Source of the DNA: Armatimonadota bacterium
GTDB taxonomy: Bacteria > Bacteroidota > Ignavibacteria > OLB7
Assembly (NCBI GenBank): GCA_020850315.1
Contig: JADZEY010000071.1
Span: 1-33,081, forward strand
Direction: 5' to 3'
DNA: 33,081 bases
Shown here: positions 1-16,303 of the stretch, one piece after another
Position numbering within the stretch: the stretch's first letter is position 1
How the letters are laid out: each line of letters opens with the position of its first letter
The notes under the pieces: model-generated
The model's input: the letters and a program-made list of their open reading frames with translations, nothing else
Databases searched by the model: none
What the model was told of the DNA's origin: nothing
Program-made: the position numbers and the translations under genes

Positions 1-200
1 CCCTGGGCTAGCATACAATGCCCCTTCAGGGCGGCAGAGAATCACGGTATCCGTGTCCATACCCAAGCCAACGCACTGGGAAATGGGAAAAAAACCATCC
101 GCCTCTCCATAGCCCCAACGGGGCGACATACCAAAGCCCAGGGCAGCGCCCTGGGGAACGGGGCGACCCATCAACCAGCCCTGAAAGGGCGGCACAACAA
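1..200. repeat. Cluster of short GC-rich hairpin repeats
   Basis: The first 200 bases hold several short inverted repeats of one style: GCCCCAACGGGGC (112-124), CCCAGGGCAGCGCCCTGGG (137-155) and GCCCTGAAAGGGC (178-190), plus related pieces near 19-33. Each is a 5-8 bp stem with a 3-nt loop, often followed by GGCA or GACA. The style resembles dispersed intergenic hairpin repeats found in many environmental genomes. The stretch stays open in the frame of the downstream nuclease, but the translation here is low-complexity, rich in Pro, Gly and Arg, and unlike that family. I therefore read it as non-coding repeat DNA. Confidence 0.6.
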
Positions 201-218
201 ACCTGCAGGAACGCACCC

Positions 219-1377
219 ATGAGTAGATCAACCGAAGGAACCGATGCACCGGCGGCGGATGGATTGTTCGGGCGTGTTGTTTCCATTTTGGAGCAAGCGC
301 GGGGGAACGTCGTCAGGGCGGTAAACACGCAGATGGTGCTGGCCTACTGGTTGATTGGGCGGGAGATTGTGGAGGAACTGCAAGGGGGCGAAGGGCGGGC
401 AGAGTACGGGAAGCGGATTGTAGAAGAACTGTCGCTCCGGCTGAATGAGAACTACGGCAAGGGGTTCTCGGCATCGAATCTCTGGTATTTCCGGCAATTC
501 TATGTGGCATATCAGCACCGAGGGAACATTCTCCACACAGTGGGTGGAGAATCGGAACAATCCCCGAAACTCCAGACAGTGGGTGGAACAGTATCCGGTC
601 GTCCAGAAGCCTACTTGATCGGTGATGAAGGAGTTCAAGGTTTTTCCCCGCAACTTTCCTGGTCTCATTATCGGGTTTTGATGGCAGTCGAGAGCAAGGA
701 AGCCCGCGATTTTTATGAGCGTGAAGCGATAGCGGGGGGATGGAGCAAACGAACCCTTGAGCGACAGGTACACACCCAGTATTACGACCGCTGTCTGCAC
801 AGCCAGCAGCCCAAGAGCATTCTTGCCGATGGTCGGCAACTGCAAACAGCGGATCAAGCCCCTATCGAGACGCTTAAGAACCCTTATGTGCTGGAATTCC
901 TTGGTTATCCGAATTTTTCGGAGCTTCACGAGTCGGACCTGGAGCGGGCAATCATCACCCATCTGCAACGATTCCTGCTGGAACTGGGCAACGGGTTCGC
1001 GTTTGTTGCCCGGCAGAAGCATATCCGCATCGAGGAACAGGATCGCTACATTGACTTGGTGTTCTACCACTGCCGCTTGAAGTTCTACCTGCTGATTGAC
1101 CTAAAGGTTGGGGAATTAACCCACGCGAACGTCGGCCAGATGGATGGCTACGTGCGGATGTACGACGGCCTGTTCACCGCACCGGACGACAACCCAACGA
1201 TTGGCCTGATCCTCTGCACAGAACACAACGAGACGGTGGCGCGCTACTCGGTGCTGAACGACCGCAAGCAGATATTCGCCTCCAAATACATGCTGTGCCT
1301 GCCAACCGAAGAACAACTCCGCCGGGAAATTGAGAAGGAACGGCGGCTTATCGAGACCACCCGACAGGAGCATACCG

Positions 1378-1385
<8 letters not shown>
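219..1385 (+). CDS. DUF1016 / YhcG-type PD-(D/E)XK nuclease family protein
   Basis: A 388-aa protein with the two-part DUF1016 layout. The N-terminal helical domain (about residues 12-100) carries the typical AYWLIGREIVEE and YGKGFSASNLWYFRQFY stretches. The C-terminal nuclease-like domain (about 220-345) has the PD-(D/E)XK signature: D279 in YIDLVFYH, then D294 and K296 in LLIDLK. The ATG at 219 is preferred because AGGA sits about 8 nt upstream and the family homology begins just after it; the in-frame extension upstream is repeat DNA. A variable linker (about 100-150) contains a 13-residue repeat, LHTVGG/LQTVGG. The family often accompanies restriction-modification and other defence loci. 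Its coding end overlaps the next gene by 8 bp, so the two are probably translationally coupled. Family assignment is strong; the role in defence is inferred. Confidence 0.85.
531..608 (+). repeat. Two 39-bp tandem units in the nuclease linker
   Basis: Bases 531-548 recur at 570-587 with one mismatch, a period of exactly 39 bp (13 codons). The encoded units are LHTVGGESEQSPK and LQTVGGTVSGRPE. The second halves have diverged. Each unit also holds a short inverted repeat (CTCCAC...GTGGAG in the first). They lie between the two conserved domains of the DUF1016 protein. Confidence 0.7.
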
Positions 1386-3912
<2,527 letters not shown>

Positions 3913-3915
<3 letters not shown>

Positions 3916-4022
3916 GGGGGAATGCCGGCGGAGCCACCGAACAAACCGGTGCCTTCCCCTCACCCCTAACCCCTCTCCCGATTCGCCGAACTGAGCAACG
4001 CTGCACTCCGGCGGGAGAGGGG
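3913..4022. repeat. Two adjacent imperfect hairpins downstream of the helicase gene
   Basis: Immediately after the helicase stop codon a first foldback runs from about 3914 to 3960, with AGGGGGAA facing TTCCCCT and an inner CACCG/CGGTG pair. A second pairs CCCCTCTCCCG (3970-3980) with CGGGAGAGGGG (4012-4022). The CCCCTCTCCC motif is typical of repeats found in intergenic DNA of many genomes. It may be a REP or MITE remnant, or a structured 3' end of the operon. Confidence 0.5.
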
Positions 4023-4132
4023 GACAGGAAGGAAATGGCGAATGAAGAATGGACGTGATTCGTGAGGTTGCCAACGTTCGCCTTGCCACTACATCCCGCA
4101 ATCCGCTTATGCTGAGAACAGCAACAGCAGAA

Positions 4133-4161
4133 AGCCCTCGGCAGCAATGCTGCCGAGGGCT
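4133..4161. terminator. Bidirectional intrinsic terminator between the defence-like operon and rpoC
   Basis: A near-perfect inverted repeat, AGCCCTCGGCAGCA / TGCTGCCGAGGGCT, with one central base gives a stem of about 12 bp or more. On the + strand it is followed by TTTTGTTGGTTTTG; on the - strand by TTTCTGCTGTTG. It lies 27 bp beyond the rpoC stop and about 220 bp beyond the helicase stop, so it can end both convergent transcripts. Confidence 0.8.
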
Positions 4162-4187
4162 TTTGTTGGTTTTGATTGTGCGAAGGA

Positions 4188-7100
4188 TTACACCCCGAAC
4201 AAGACCTTGGAGACCCTTGACGGAGCCGTTTCGGGAAGAAGTTTCTTCCGGTCGGCGGTGTCTATCGCGTTCTCGTTCTTGCTGGTGACAAGGATGTCAC
4301 GGTAGGTTTTCAGGCCCGTTCCTGCCGGAATCAATCGGCCCATGATGACGTTCTCCTTCAGACCATGGAGATTATCAATCTTGGCTTCGATTGCGGCATC
4401 GGTCAGCACCTTCGTCGTTTCCTGGAAGGAGGCTGCCGAGATGAACGATTCTGTGGTCAGCGAGGCCTGCGTGATTCCAAGCAGCAACGGTTCGGATGTT
4501 GCTGGCTCGGCATCGCGCGCTTCAATCGGGGTCTTCCCTTTCTTCTTCAGCTCGGCGTTCATCTCCCTCAGTTTGCGGCGCAACACCAATGCTCCGGCCT
4601 TCAAGCGGCTGTCCCCCTTGTCGGTAATCACCACATGGTTTTTCATCTCCTCGTTCTCTTCCTGGAACTTGAAGCGATCCACTTGGTCGCCTTCCAGGAA
4701 TCGGGTATCGCCGGGGTCTTGGATGCGGACTTTCTGCATCATCTGGCGGACAATCACCTCGATGTGCTTGTCGTTGATGTTCTGCCCTTGCATCCGATAG
4801 ACTTCCTGAATCTCATTGACGATGTACTCCTGCACGGCGTTCAGCCCCATGATGCGGAGGATGTCGTGCGGGTCAATCGCGCCATCGCTGATCTGCTCGC
4901 CGGAACGGATGAAGTCCCCTTCCTGCACCAGAACGTGCTTGCCGAAGCTGACGGTGTATTCGGTGCGGGTGTAGCCGTCTATCGAGGTCACCACCACCAC
5001 GCGGTTGCCGCGCTTCGGTTTGTCGAAACTGACAATGCCGTCAATGTCGCTGATGACCGCCGGTTGCTGTGGCGAGCGCGCCTCGAACAACTCGGTAACG
5101 CGAGGAAGACCGCCGGTGATGTCGCGTGTTTTCCCAACGTCGCGGGGCATCTTGGCAACCACTGTTCCTGGCTTCACCAATTCGCCATCTTCCACGTTAA
5201 TGTGGGCGCGAACCGGAACGATGTAGGGCTGCAAGACGTTCCCCTGCTCATCAACGATTTCAATCGTCGGGCTTTTTGTGCGATCCTTGGAGTCGATCAC
5301 CAGCTTGGTGATGTAGCCAGTTTGCTCGTCGGCCTCGTCGCGGTAAGTAACGTTCGGGATAAGGTCACGGTAGCGGATGTAGCCTTCTTTATCGGTGATG
5401 ATGACGCTGTTGTACGGATCCCATTCGTACAGGATAGTCCCTTTTTGAACACGGTCGCCATCCTTTACGTGAAGCTGCGAGCCGTAGGCAACATCGTAGC
5501 GGTGGATCACCCGATTGTCGGCATCCAAAATGGCAATCGCGCCAGCACGTCCGGTCACTACCGACTCCATTTTCATTTCCCCGGTGTCGGCATCTTCTTG
5601 GTGGCGCTCAATAAACTTGATTCCTTCGTACTGAACGCGCCCTTCGTTCTTGGTTTGGATGGTGCTTTGTGCCGAGATCAGCGAGGCCGTTCCACCGGTG
5701 TGGAAGGTGCGGAGCGTAAGCTGCGTGCCTGGCTCGCCGATGGATTGCGCGGCAATAATGCCAACGGCTTCGCCAACGTCGGAAAGTTTTCCGGTGGTGA
5801 GGTTCACGCCGTAGCAACGCCCGCAGATGCCACGCTTGGCTTCGCAGGTCAGCACCGAACGGATGACGATCATCTCCAGCGGAGTTTCGGAGATTGCGGC
5901 GGCAATATCTGGCGTGATGACCTGGGTTCCGTGGACAATCACGTTGCCGCTGATTGGATCTATCACATCCTCCAACGCCACACGGCCAACAACCCGCTCG
6001 TGAAGATGCTCCTTGATATGCTCCCCATCTTTCAGTGCGCGCATCTCGATACCACGGATGGTTCCGCAGTCAAGCTCGCTGATGATGGAGTCTTGAGCAA
6101 CGTCAATCAGACGGCGGGTAAGGTAGCCAGCATCGGCAGTTTTCAACGCCGTATCGGCCAAGCCCTTCCGCGCACCGTGGGTGCTGATGAAGTACTCCAG
6201 AATGGAGAGTCCTTCCTTGAAGTTGGCCGTCACTGGGTTTTCAATCAGCTCGCCAATACCACCGCTTAACGATTTCTGCGGCTTGGCCATAAGGCCACGC
6301 ATTCCGGCAAGCTGGCGGATCTGCTCTGTTGAACCACGCGCCTTGGAGTCAAGCATCATCCAGAAGGTGTTGAACCCGTCGTCGGCATTTTTCAGTTCGT
6401 TCACCACCACCGACAGCACCCGGTTGGTGGCGTTGGACCAGATGTCAATCACCTTGTTGTAGCGTTCGCCGTTGGTGATAACGCCTTCCAAGTAGAAGTT
6501 CTCGATACGGTCAACTTCATTCTGTGCTTTGTGGATGATCTCATCTTTTTCCTTTGGGATGATAACATCCGAGATGGAGACCGACAGCCCCCCTTTGGTG
6601 GCGTAGGTGAATCCCATCTCCTTCAAGTCATCCAAGAATTTCACGGTTTTCAGCAGCCCCGCTTTGCGGAAGCACTCGCTGATAAGGCGGGTAAGCTCTT
6701 TTTTGGTCAGCAGAATATCTAGATATCCCAACTCCTTCGGCACAATGAAGTTGAAGAGAAGGCGGCCGGTTGTGGTTTCCACTATTTTCCCATCAATCCG
6801 CACCTTGATACGTGCATGAAGATGCAGGCGGCCGGTGTTATGGGCCACCACAACTTCCTTTGCCGAAGCGAACATTTTCCCTTCGCCAGCAACGCCCGGG
6901 CGTGCTTTGGTGACGTAGTAGCAGCCAAGCACCATGTCCTGGGATGGCACAGTGATCGGGTCGCCCGATTGGGCACTGATGATGTTGTGCGACGACAGCA
7001 TCAGCAGCATTGCTTCCAGCTGTGCATCGTGGCTTAGCGGAACGTGCACGGCCATCTGGTCGCCGTCGAAGTCAGCATTGAACGCGGTGCAGACCAGTGG

Positions 7101-8489
7101 GTGAAGCTGAAGAGCCTTCCCTTCAATCAACCGAGGCTGGAAGGCCTGGATACCCAAGCGGTGAAGGGTTGGGGCGCGGTTCAGCAGCACCGGGTGGCCG
7201 TCAATCACAATCTCAAGGATGTCATAGACCTCGTTGGTTTTTTTCTCGACAACCTTCTTGGCCGATTTCACCGTCTTTGTGTGGCCCCGCTCAATCAGCT
7301 TGCGGATGATGAAGGGCTTGAACAACTCCACCGCCATATCCTTCGGAAGGCCGCACTCGTGAAGTTTCAGTTCCGGCCCCACCACAATCACCGAACGTCC
7401 GGAGTAGTCAACGCGCTTGCCAAGCAGGTTCTGGCGGAAGCGTCCTTGCTTCCCTTTCAGCATATCACTCAGTGATTTCAGCGACCGCTGCGACTCGCTA
7501 CGGACTGCCGAACCACGGCGGGAGTTATCGAACAACGAGTCGGCGGCCTCCTGAAGCATCCGCTTTTCGTTTCGCAGGATCACCTCTGGTGCCTCGATGT
7601 CCATCAGGCGGCGCAAACGGTTGTTGCGGATGATGACGCGACGATAGAGGTCGTTCAAATCACTGGTGGCAAAGCGTCCACCTTCCAACGGAACCAGCGG
7701 GCGCAACTCCGGGGGGATCACGGGGATAACATCCAGCACCATCCACTCGGCATTGTTTGGTTCCCCTTCCCCTTCTGGGCGTTCGCGGAAGGCGTTCAGC
7801 ACCCGAAGCCGTTTCAAGGCATCGGCCTTTTTCTGCATGGAGGTTTCGGTGGCGGCTTGCTCGCGCAGGGTAAGGGCAAGCTCATCCGGTTTCACCCGGC
7901 GGAGAAGCTCTTTAATGCCTTCGCCACCAATCAATGCAATGAATTTCTTTGGGTCTTCATCATCCAGATCGGAGTTCGTTGGCGGAAGGCTTGCTTTTAT
8001 GTCAAGGTATTGCTCCTCGGTCAGCAAGTCGTTCACCTGCAACCCGGTGAAGCCGGGCTGGACTACTACATATGACTCGTAGTACACGATCCGCTCCACA
8101 TCTTTTGTGGGCAATCCAAGAACCGCGCCAATCTTGGAAGGGAGCGACCGCAGATACCAGATATGGACGGCGGGAACGGCAAGGGCAATGTGGCCCATGC
8201 GCTCGCGGCGAACCGCTTTTTGGGTTACTTCCACGCCGCAACGGTCGCAGATGATCCCTTTGTAGCGGATGCGTTTGTACTTGCCGCAATGGCATTCCCA
8301 GTCGCGCACCGGGCCGAAGATTTTTTCGCAGAACAGTCCGTCCTTTTCGGGGCGGAACGAACGGTAGTTGATGGTTTCCGGCTTGGTGACTTCGCCGTGG
8401 GAACGGTTCAAGATGTCATCGGAGGATGCCAGCTTGATCATGATCCGGCGGAAGTTCTGCCCGACGATCTGATTCGGTTGTGTGAACAC
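4188..8489 (-). CDS. rpoC: DNA-directed RNA polymerase subunit beta'
   Basis: A full-length 1433-aa beta' subunit, the catalytic half of RNA polymerase. The N-terminal zinc site is C66, C68, C81, C84 (CHCGKY...CDRC). The active-centre motif NADFDGDQM is at 471-479, with D473, D475 and D477 as the metal ligands. The second zinc site uses C808, C882, C889 and C892 ([13 protein letters not shown]). The region [20 protein letters not shown] near 910 is also typical. The start is a GTG, with GGGAG about 6 nt upstream. It follows rpoB after 116 bp and is the last gene of the block before the terminator at 4133-4161. There is no sign of truncation. Confidence 0.98.
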   Translation of the reverse strand: MFTQPNQIVGQNFRRIMIKLASSDDILNRSHGEVTKPETINYRSFRPEKDGLFCEKIFGPVRDWECHCGKYKRIRYKGIICDRCGVEVTQKAVRRERMGHIALAVPAVHIWYLRSLPSKIGAVLGLPTKDVERIVYYESYVVVQPGFTGLQVNDLLTEEQYLDIKASLPPTNSDLDDEDPKKFIALIGGEGIKELLRRVKPDELALTLREQAATETSMQKKADALKRLRVLNAFRERPEGEGEPNNAEWMVLDVIPVIPPELRPLVPLEGGRFATSDLNDLYRRVIIRNNRLRRLMDIEAPEVILRNEKRMLQEAADSLFDNSRRGSAVRSESQRSLKSLSDMLKGKQGRFRQNLLGKRVDYSGRSVIVVGPELKLHECGLPKDMAVELFKPFIIRKLIERGHTKTVKSAKKVVEKKTNEVYDILEIVIDGHPVLLNRAPTLHRLGIQAFQPRLIEGKALQLHPLVCTAFNADFDGDQMAVHVPLSHDAQLEAMLLMLSSHNIISAQSGDPITVPSQDMVLGCYYVTKARPGVAGEGKMFASAKEVVVAHNTGRLHLHARIKVRIDGKIVETTTGRLLFNFIVPKELGYLDILLTKKELTRLISECFRKAGLLKTVKFLDDLKEMGFTYATKGGLSVSISDVIIPKEKDEIIHKAQNEVDRIENFYLEGVITNGERYNKVIDIWSNATNRVLSVVVNELKNADDGFNTFWMMLDSKARGSTEQIRQLAGMRGLMAKPQKSLSGGIGELIENPVTANFKEGLSILEYFISTHGARKGLADTALKTADAGYLTRRLIDVAQDSIISELDCGTIRGIEMRALKDGEHIKEHLHERVVGRVALEDVIDPISGNVIVHGTQVITPDIAAAISETPLEMIVIRSVLTCEAKRGICGRCYGVNLTTGKLSDVGEAVGIIAAQSIGEPGTQLTLRTFHTGGTASLISAQSTIQTKNEGRVQYEGIKFIERHQEDADTGEMKMESVVTGRAGAIAILDADNRVIHRYDVAYGSQLHVKDGDRVQKGTILYEWDPYNSVIITDKEGYIRYRDLIPNVTYRDEADEQTGYITKLVIDSKDRTKSPTIEIVDEQGNVLQPYIVPVRAHINVEDGELVKPGTVVAKMPRDVGKTRDITGGLPRVTELFEARSPQQPAVISDIDGIVSFDKPKRGNRVVVVTSIDGYTRTEYTVSFGKHVLVQEGDFIRSGEQISDGAIDPHDILRIMGLNAVQEYIVNEIQEVYRMQGQNINDKHIEVIVRQMMQKVRIQDPGDTRFLEGDQVDRFKFQEENEEMKNHVVITDKGDSRLKAGALVLRRKLREMNAELKKKGKTPIEARDAEPATSEPLLLGITQASLTTESFISAASFQETTKVLTDAAIEAKIDNLHGLKENVIMGRLIPAGTGLKTYRDILVTSKNENAIDTADRKKLLPETAPSRVSKVLFGV

Positions 8490-8605
8490 GATGATCTCCC
8501 GGTTTTATAAGTTCAGTACTTCAGTTATTCAGTTGATGTGCTGCGGCACGGTGTGTGCCAGCGTGCGTCGGCGCGAAATGCGATGCTCAGGCTCAGGGGG
8601 ATTAG

Positions 8606-12409
<3,804 letters not shown>

Positions 12410-12872
12410 AGGTATGATCCTCCGATCTATCAGAATAGTTGCAAGGTCACGTCAGACAAAAAAAGGACTCGTCCCGATTCTGGTTGAATCGCGAAGAATC
12501 CTGAAAACTTCTGTGTGTGTGTTGAGAGCGATCTTGATGAGTGTGTGCGCTGAACATGAGCGTTTGGGCCGCGAACAACAGCGGGCAAGGAACCACTCCA
12601 CCGCCGTTTTGGCATTGCGGATGCTGGGCTCCCCTTCTGTTGTGTCATCACGGTTGTGAAGATACGGTGAACGGTTGACGAAGCAAACAGCCGTTGTATT
12701 GCCCCGCTGCCATAGTTGGCATCCCTTCACTTCACTATCAAGGATAGAATTCTCCCCGACAGATGTCGGCGTTGCTGGCCAAACGAACTATCGGGGAGAT
12801 TCAAGATGCGCGCTCCGATGGGGATCACGTTGCCGTGGCAATGCCCGCAAACAGCGGTGACCCCGGCAAGAA
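12410..12872 (-). other. Long structured spacer between rplL and rpoB
   Basis: These 463 bp lie between two genes that are normally cotranscribed. The small open frames across it resemble no protein I know, and none has a convincing start. On the - strand two foldbacks lie next to rplL. The first (12820-12864) pairs GGGGTCAC with GTGATCCCC around an inner TTGCC/GGCAA. The second (12752-12798) pairs CTCCCCGA with TCGGGGAG. A GT-rich run lies near 12513-12545. In E. coli this spacer holds an attenuator and an RNase III site, so a similar role in setting the ribosomal protein to polymerase ratio is plausible. Confidence 0.5.
12752..12798 (-). promoter_or_regulatory. Hairpin in the rplL-rpoB spacer, possible attenuator or processing site
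   Basis: CTCCCCGA (12752-12759) is complementary to TCGGGGAG (12791-12798), an 8-bp outer stem; inside, CCGACAGATGTCGG can fold competitively. On the - strand it is followed by AATTCTATCC rather than a T run, so it would be a weak or partial terminator, or a nuclease processing site. Confidence 0.35.
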
Positions 12873-13250
12873 TTACTTCAAGGTAATCTTGGCACCAGCA
12901 TCCTCAAGTTTTTTCTTGAGGTCTTCTGCTTCAGCTTTTGCAATCCCTTCTTTGACTGCCTTCGGTGCGCCTTCTACCAAGTCTTTGGCTTCTTTCAAGC
13001 CCAAGCCGGTGATTTCGCGAACGACTTTGATGACGTTGATTTTCTGTGCGCCAGCGTCGGTCAGCTCAACAGTGAATTCCGTTTGCTCTTCAACAACTGG
13101 GGCTGCGGCGGCGGCTGGCATCATGCCACCCATCATCATCGGTGCAGCGGCTGTGACGCCGAACTTCTCTTCCAAAGCCTTCTTCAGTTCGGAGGCTTCA
13201 AGAAGGGTAAGCTTGCCAATCGTTTCGACCAGTTCTTCTACGTTTGCCAT
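12873..13250 (-). CDS. rplL: 50S ribosomal protein L7/L12
   Basis: A 125-aa stalk protein that recruits translation factors to the ribosome. The N-terminal dimerisation domain (1-31, [29 protein letters not shown]) is joined to the conserved C-terminal domain (about 55-125, [37 protein letters not shown]) by an Ala- and Met-rich hinge (34-52). The hinge has five Met residues, more than I usually see. The ATG at 13250 is chosen because homology starts exactly there and AGGGA lies about 8 nt upstream; an in-frame extension further upstream is not conserved. It follows rplJ after 127 bp and is the usual partner of L10. Confidence 0.97.
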   Translation of the reverse strand: MANVEELVETIGKLTLLEASELKKALEEKFGVTAAAPMMMGGMMPAAAAAPVVEEQTEFTVELTDAGAQKINVIKVVREITGLGLKEAKDLVEGAPKAVKEGIAKAEAEDLKKKLEDAGAKITLK

Positions 13251-13377
13251 TTCTGTATTCCCTAAGAATGTGTGAGTTGTTTGTTCGATGTTCAAATGCG
13301 GGGAAGCGATGTTCGGCGGATTCATGTGCGCAACAAAAAGAGCGAGTATCACTCACGCTGTTGCAGCATGATCCCAG

Positions 13378-13911
13378 TTACGCCGGAACCTCTTCCTTCT
13401 TTTTTGCAACCTCTTCAATCACCGAGGAAAGGTCGCGCATGACGGCGTTCAACGCGCCAACAATGCCGGAGATTGGAGCTTGGATTGAGCCAACGATGGC
13501 GGCCAGCATATCCTTGCGTGACGGCATGGCGGCAATCTCGGCAAGGCGTTGGCCTTCAAAGATTTCCCCTTCCAACACGGCAAAGTTCAGCGACGGGCGT
13601 TCCGTTTTTGGATCAATGAACTCCTTCAATATGCGGGCTGGGGCTGCGGGATCGTCGTATCCCAGCGCAATGCTGGTTTGCCCAACAAAGCGATCAAGGA
13701 CGTGATCGTATCCACCCCGTTCTTGCAAGGCACGCTTAATCAGCGTGTTCTTGGCCACTTTGTATTTCACCCCCGCCTTCTTGAATTCGCGACGCAGGCG
13801 GATGGTATCGGCTACATTCAGCCCCGTGAAGTCAATGGAGTAGATGCCACTGGCTCCATCCACCATCTCGGCTACTTCGGCCACAACTTGTGCTTTCTGT
13901 TCTCTGTTCAT
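13378..13911 (-). CDS. rplJ: 50S ribosomal protein L10
   Basis: A 177-aa L10, the anchor of the L7/L12 stalk on the large subunit. The N-terminal rRNA-binding domain is clear (SIDFTGLNVADTIRLRREFKKAGVKYKVAKNTLIKRAL), and the C-terminal helix that binds L7/L12 dimers is at about 140-170 (GSIQAPISGIVGALNAVMRDLSSVIEEVAKKK). It starts at the ATG at 13911 with only a poor ribosome-binding site. The 236-bp leader in front has a long hairpin that could be the autoregulatory L10 leader. Confidence 0.97.
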   Translation of the reverse strand: MNREQKAQVVAEVAEMVDGASGIYSIDFTGLNVADTIRLRREFKKAGVKYKVAKNTLIKRALQERGGYDHVLDRFVGQTSIALGYDDPAAPARILKEFIDPKTERPSLNFAVLEGEIFEGQRLAEIAAMPSRKDMLAAIVGSIQAPISGIVGALNAVMRDLSSVIEEVAKKKEEVPA

Positions 13912-13992
13912 AGTCTTCGGTGGACAGATTGATCCACTTCAATCTTGGTGATCTATGTTGATTCCGATCAGAACCGATGAATGGTAGCGTTG

Positions 13993-14042
13993 GTTGTGTT
14001 GGAGAAGCCTTGCGGCCACAACAGGCGCAAGCCGAACACAAC
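13993..14042 (-). promoter_or_regulatory. Structured rplJ leader, possible L10 leader element
   Basis: On the - strand, GTTGTGTTCGG pairs with CCAACACAAC (one bulged base), an asymmetric bulge GCTTCT follows, and CTTGCG pairs with CGCAAG around an 11-nt loop. The hairpin sits about 80 nt before the rplJ start. Position and the bulged long-stem form fit the L10(L12)4-binding leader known from other bacteria, which represses rplJ-rplL translation. I cannot check the match to the Rfam model. Confidence 0.4.
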
Positions 14043-14147
14043 AGAAAGCAAACATCGGGAATGCCGGAGTAGGCGGAACCCCTTCGATGATAGTGGCCAA
14101 CTTGCCACCCGACAGAAGAGGGAGTGCGTAATCGAACTGTGAGGGGG

Positions 14148-14858
14148 TTAGTGGTGGTCGGCAACACCAGTGAAGGTTGCCTCAAGCACCGGAACCCCAG
14201 GCCCCATCGTGGAACTTAGTGTGATACCGCGAACGTATTTCCCTTTGGCGGTTTGTGGCTTTGCGCGAAGGATGCTTCCAACAAAACTTTGGATGTTATC
14301 CATCAGCTTATCAAGCTCGAAGGAGGCCTTGCCAACCGAGGCATGAACCACACCGGCGCGGTCAACGCGGTATTCAATTTTACCCGCTTTCACCTCGCGG
14401 ACTGCTGTGCCAACGTCGGTGGTGACGGTTCCCGATTTTGGGTTTGGCATCAAACCACGCGGGCCAAGAATTTTACCCAGCTTGCCAAGCTCACCCATCA
14501 CGTCTGGGGTAGCGATGATAACATCAATATCCGTCCACCCCCCTTTAATCTTCTCCAGCATATCCTCGAACCCGACTTGGTCGGCACCGGCATCGCGGGC
14601 ATCTTGCTGTTTTGTTTCGCGGGTGATGACGGCAACACGAACGGTTTTGCCGATACCGTGCGGCAGCGAAACCGTTCCGCGCACCATCTGGTCGGCTTTA
14701 CGTGGATCCACACCAAGACGGATGGCGATATCCACCGACTCGTCGAATTTTGCCGTGGCGTTCTCTTTCACAAGTTGAACAGCCTGGCGAAGCTCGTACT
14801 GGTTGTCCTTATTAACCTTGCGATTGACGTTGCTGAATCGTTTGCTATGCTTTGACAT
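14148..14858 (-). CDS. rplA: 50S ribosomal protein L1
   Basis: A 236-aa L1, the mobile stalk protein near the E site and often a translational repressor of its own operon. Conserved segments are visible: [31 protein letters not shown] (about 39-69), [19 protein letters not shown] (about 130-148), and the C-terminal [18 protein letters not shown]. The ATG at 14858 (MSKHSKRF) is preferred over a TTG five codons upstream. It lies 143 bp after rplK, in the standard order L11-L1-L10-L12. Confidence 0.97.
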   Translation of the reverse strand: MSKHSKRFSNVNRKVNKDNQYELRQAVQLVKENATAKFDESVDIAIRLGVDPRKADQMVRGTVSLPHGIGKTVRVAVITRETKQQDARDAGADQVGFEDMLEKIKGGWTDIDVIIATPDVMGELGKLGKILGPRGLMPNPKSGTVTTDVGTAVREVKAGKIEYRVDRAGVVHASVGKASFELDKLMDNIQSFVGSILRAKPQTAKGKYVRGITLSSTMGPGVPVLEATFTGVADHH

Positions 14859-15001
14859 ATCTAAAATCTTCAATCCATCCGCCGCGTTGTTGCGGGGAAG
14901 TCAAATGGTGACTGTGTGGAAAACGCCTTGTTGATAGCGAAAAGTAGATACCCTGTTTGGGGGGTGCAAAACCAACGTGGCTTTGCACACGCACAAGGGG
15001 A

Positions 15002-15427
15002 TTAGTCTTCGACGGTGATGCCCATCGAGCGTGCGGTTCCGGCCATCATGGTGACCGCGCTTTCGATGGTGTCGCAGTTCAAGTCGTTCATCTTGATTTT
15101 GGCAATCTCCTCCAACTGCGAACGCTTGACCGTGGCAACTTTGTTGCGGTTCGGCTCGGCGGAACCTTTTGGAATGCCAAGCTCCTTGATAATCAGCACC
15201 GCAGCAGGTGGGCTTTTTACAACGAACGTGAAGGTCTTATCGGAGTAGAAGCTGACAAGAACCGGGGTTAGAATCCCCCCATCCTTTTGCGTTTTTGCGT
15301 TGAACTGCTTCACGAACTCCATGCCGTTCAATCCGCGCTGACCGAAGGCGGGGCCAACTGGCGGAGCCATTGTTGCCGAGCCTGCGGTAATCTGGAGCTT
15401 GAACGTGCCGAGTAGTTTCTTTGCCAT
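15002..15427 (-). CDS. rplK: 50S ribosomal protein L11
   Basis: A 141-aa L11, of usual length, part of the GTPase-associated centre. It has an N-terminal domain with the proline-rich segment [20 protein letters not shown] (20-39) and a C-terminal rRNA-binding domain ending [26 protein letters not shown]. The usual 'PAPPVGPALG' reads '[10 protein letters not shown]' here, a mild substitution. It starts at the ATG at 15427, 67 bp after nusG. Confidence 0.97.
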   Translation of the reverse strand: MAKKLLGTFKLQITAGSATMAPPVGPAFGQRGLNGMEFVKQFNAKTQKDGGILTPVLVSFYSDKTFTFVVKSPPAAVLIIKELGIPKGSAEPNRNKVATVKRSQLEEIAKIKMNDLNCDTIESAVTMMAGTARSMGITVED

Positions 15428-15494
15428 AACGGGAACTCTATCTATTTGCTGTTGCTATTCTTTCTGCTGCTCTGTGCTGTTGCCTCAGGAAGCG

Positions 15495-16073
15495 TTACCG
15501 CTCCATTTCCACTTGCGAAAAATCCAATTCCACTGGGGTTTTCCGACCGAAGATCGAGACCTCCACTTTCAACTTCTGCTTGCTCATGTTGACCTCGCGG
15601 ACAACGCCGCTGAAGTTATTGAACGGCCCTTCTATCACTTTCACTGGGTCCCCTTCGCGGAAGGCATCAATGATCGTCTCCACATGCTTGCGCTCCTCCA
15701 CCCGATCCAAAATTTTATTGATTTCATCCGGCTGAAGGGGCGTTGGTTCGGTTTTTGTTCCAACGAAACTGATCACCGAAGGTGTGTTTTGGATCAAATC
15801 CTTCACCTTTTTGTTCAGCACCGCTTCCACCAAAACGTAGCCGGGGAGGAAATTCTTCTGGCGGGTTCGTTTTTTGCCGTCGCGGACTTCAAAGACTTTT
15901 TCAAGGGGGATCAGGACGTTGGGGACAAGCTCATCCAAACCAAGCCGTTTGATTTCGCTATCAAGGATTTGCTTGACGCGCGCTTCGTGGCCGGAGTACG
16001 TTCGGATGGCGTACCAACGGCGTTGAATCGCCATTTCGCCGCCAGCAGCTGCCGTATGTTCGGGTTCGTACAT
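15495..16073 (-). CDS. nusG: Transcription termination/antitermination factor NusG
   Basis: A 192-aa NusG. The NGN domain spans about 18-125 (RRWYAIRTYSGHEARVKQ; KNFLPGYVLVEAVLNKKV) and binds RNA polymerase; the KOW domain spans about 138-190 (FREGDPVKVIEGPFNNFSGVVREVN) and contacts Rho or ribosomal protein S10. The ATG at 16073 gives a 13-residue tail before homology. A second ATG at residue 14 (MAIQRRWYAI) starts exactly at the domain and could be the true start. It follows secE after 12 bp, the usual secE-nusG pair. Confidence 0.97.
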   Translation of the reverse strand: MYEPEHTAAAGGEMAIQRRWYAIRTYSGHEARVKQILDSEIKRLGLDELVPNVLIPLEKVFEVRDGKKRTRQKNFLPGYVLVEAVLNKKVKDLIQNTPSVISFVGTKTEPTPLQPDEINKILDRVEERKHVETIIDAFREGDPVKVIEGPFNNFSGVVREVNMSKQKLKVEVSIFGRKTPVELDFSQVEMER

Positions 16074-16085
16074 CGGAAGAAGGCC

Positions 16086-16268
16086 TTAAAACAGAATTTC
16101 AAAAACTTTGGTCAGAACAAAGTCAACAACGCCAACCATCGCCACCACACACAAGCAAACGATGATGGTCACGGCGGTTGACTCTTGCAATTGCTCCTTG
16201 GTCGGCCACGAGACTTTTTTCATCTCGCTGCTGACATCACGAACAAAACCGATGATTGTCTGTTTCAT
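16086..16268 (-). CDS. secE: Preprotein translocase subunit SecE
   Basis: A 60-aa single-span SecE, the small subunit of the SecYEG channel. The amphipathic segment with the conserved SEMKKVSWPTKEQL motif (about 14-27) is followed by one membrane helix (about 32-55, AVTIIVCLCVVAMVGVVDFVL). The short form with one helix is common outside the Enterobacteria. It lies between the tRNA-Trp region and nusG, the classical arrangement. Confidence 0.96.
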   Translation of the reverse strand: MKQTIIGFVRDVSSEMKKVSWPTKEQLQESTAVTIIVCLCVVAMVGVVDFVLTKVFEILF

Positions 16269-16303
16269 AAGGATCGTCTATCTGAAATAACTGATTCCTT
16301 TTG

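Noticed and set aside
1-200. CRISPR array
   Set aside because: The repeats are short, unequal in sequence and spacing, and there are no cas genes.
18-218. In-frame N-terminal extension of the DUF1016 protein
   Set aside because: It is translated hairpin repeat DNA with no family similarity; the ATG at 219 has a ribosome-binding site.
4365-6269. Very long + strand frame opposite rpoC
   Set aside because: A shadow of the rpoC coding sequence; its product has no family features, and rpoC is certain.
12452-12730. A 92-residue - strand frame in the rplL-rpoB spacer
   Set aside because: No recognisable domain, no convincing ribosome-binding site, and it overlaps another equally long frame; treated as non-coding.
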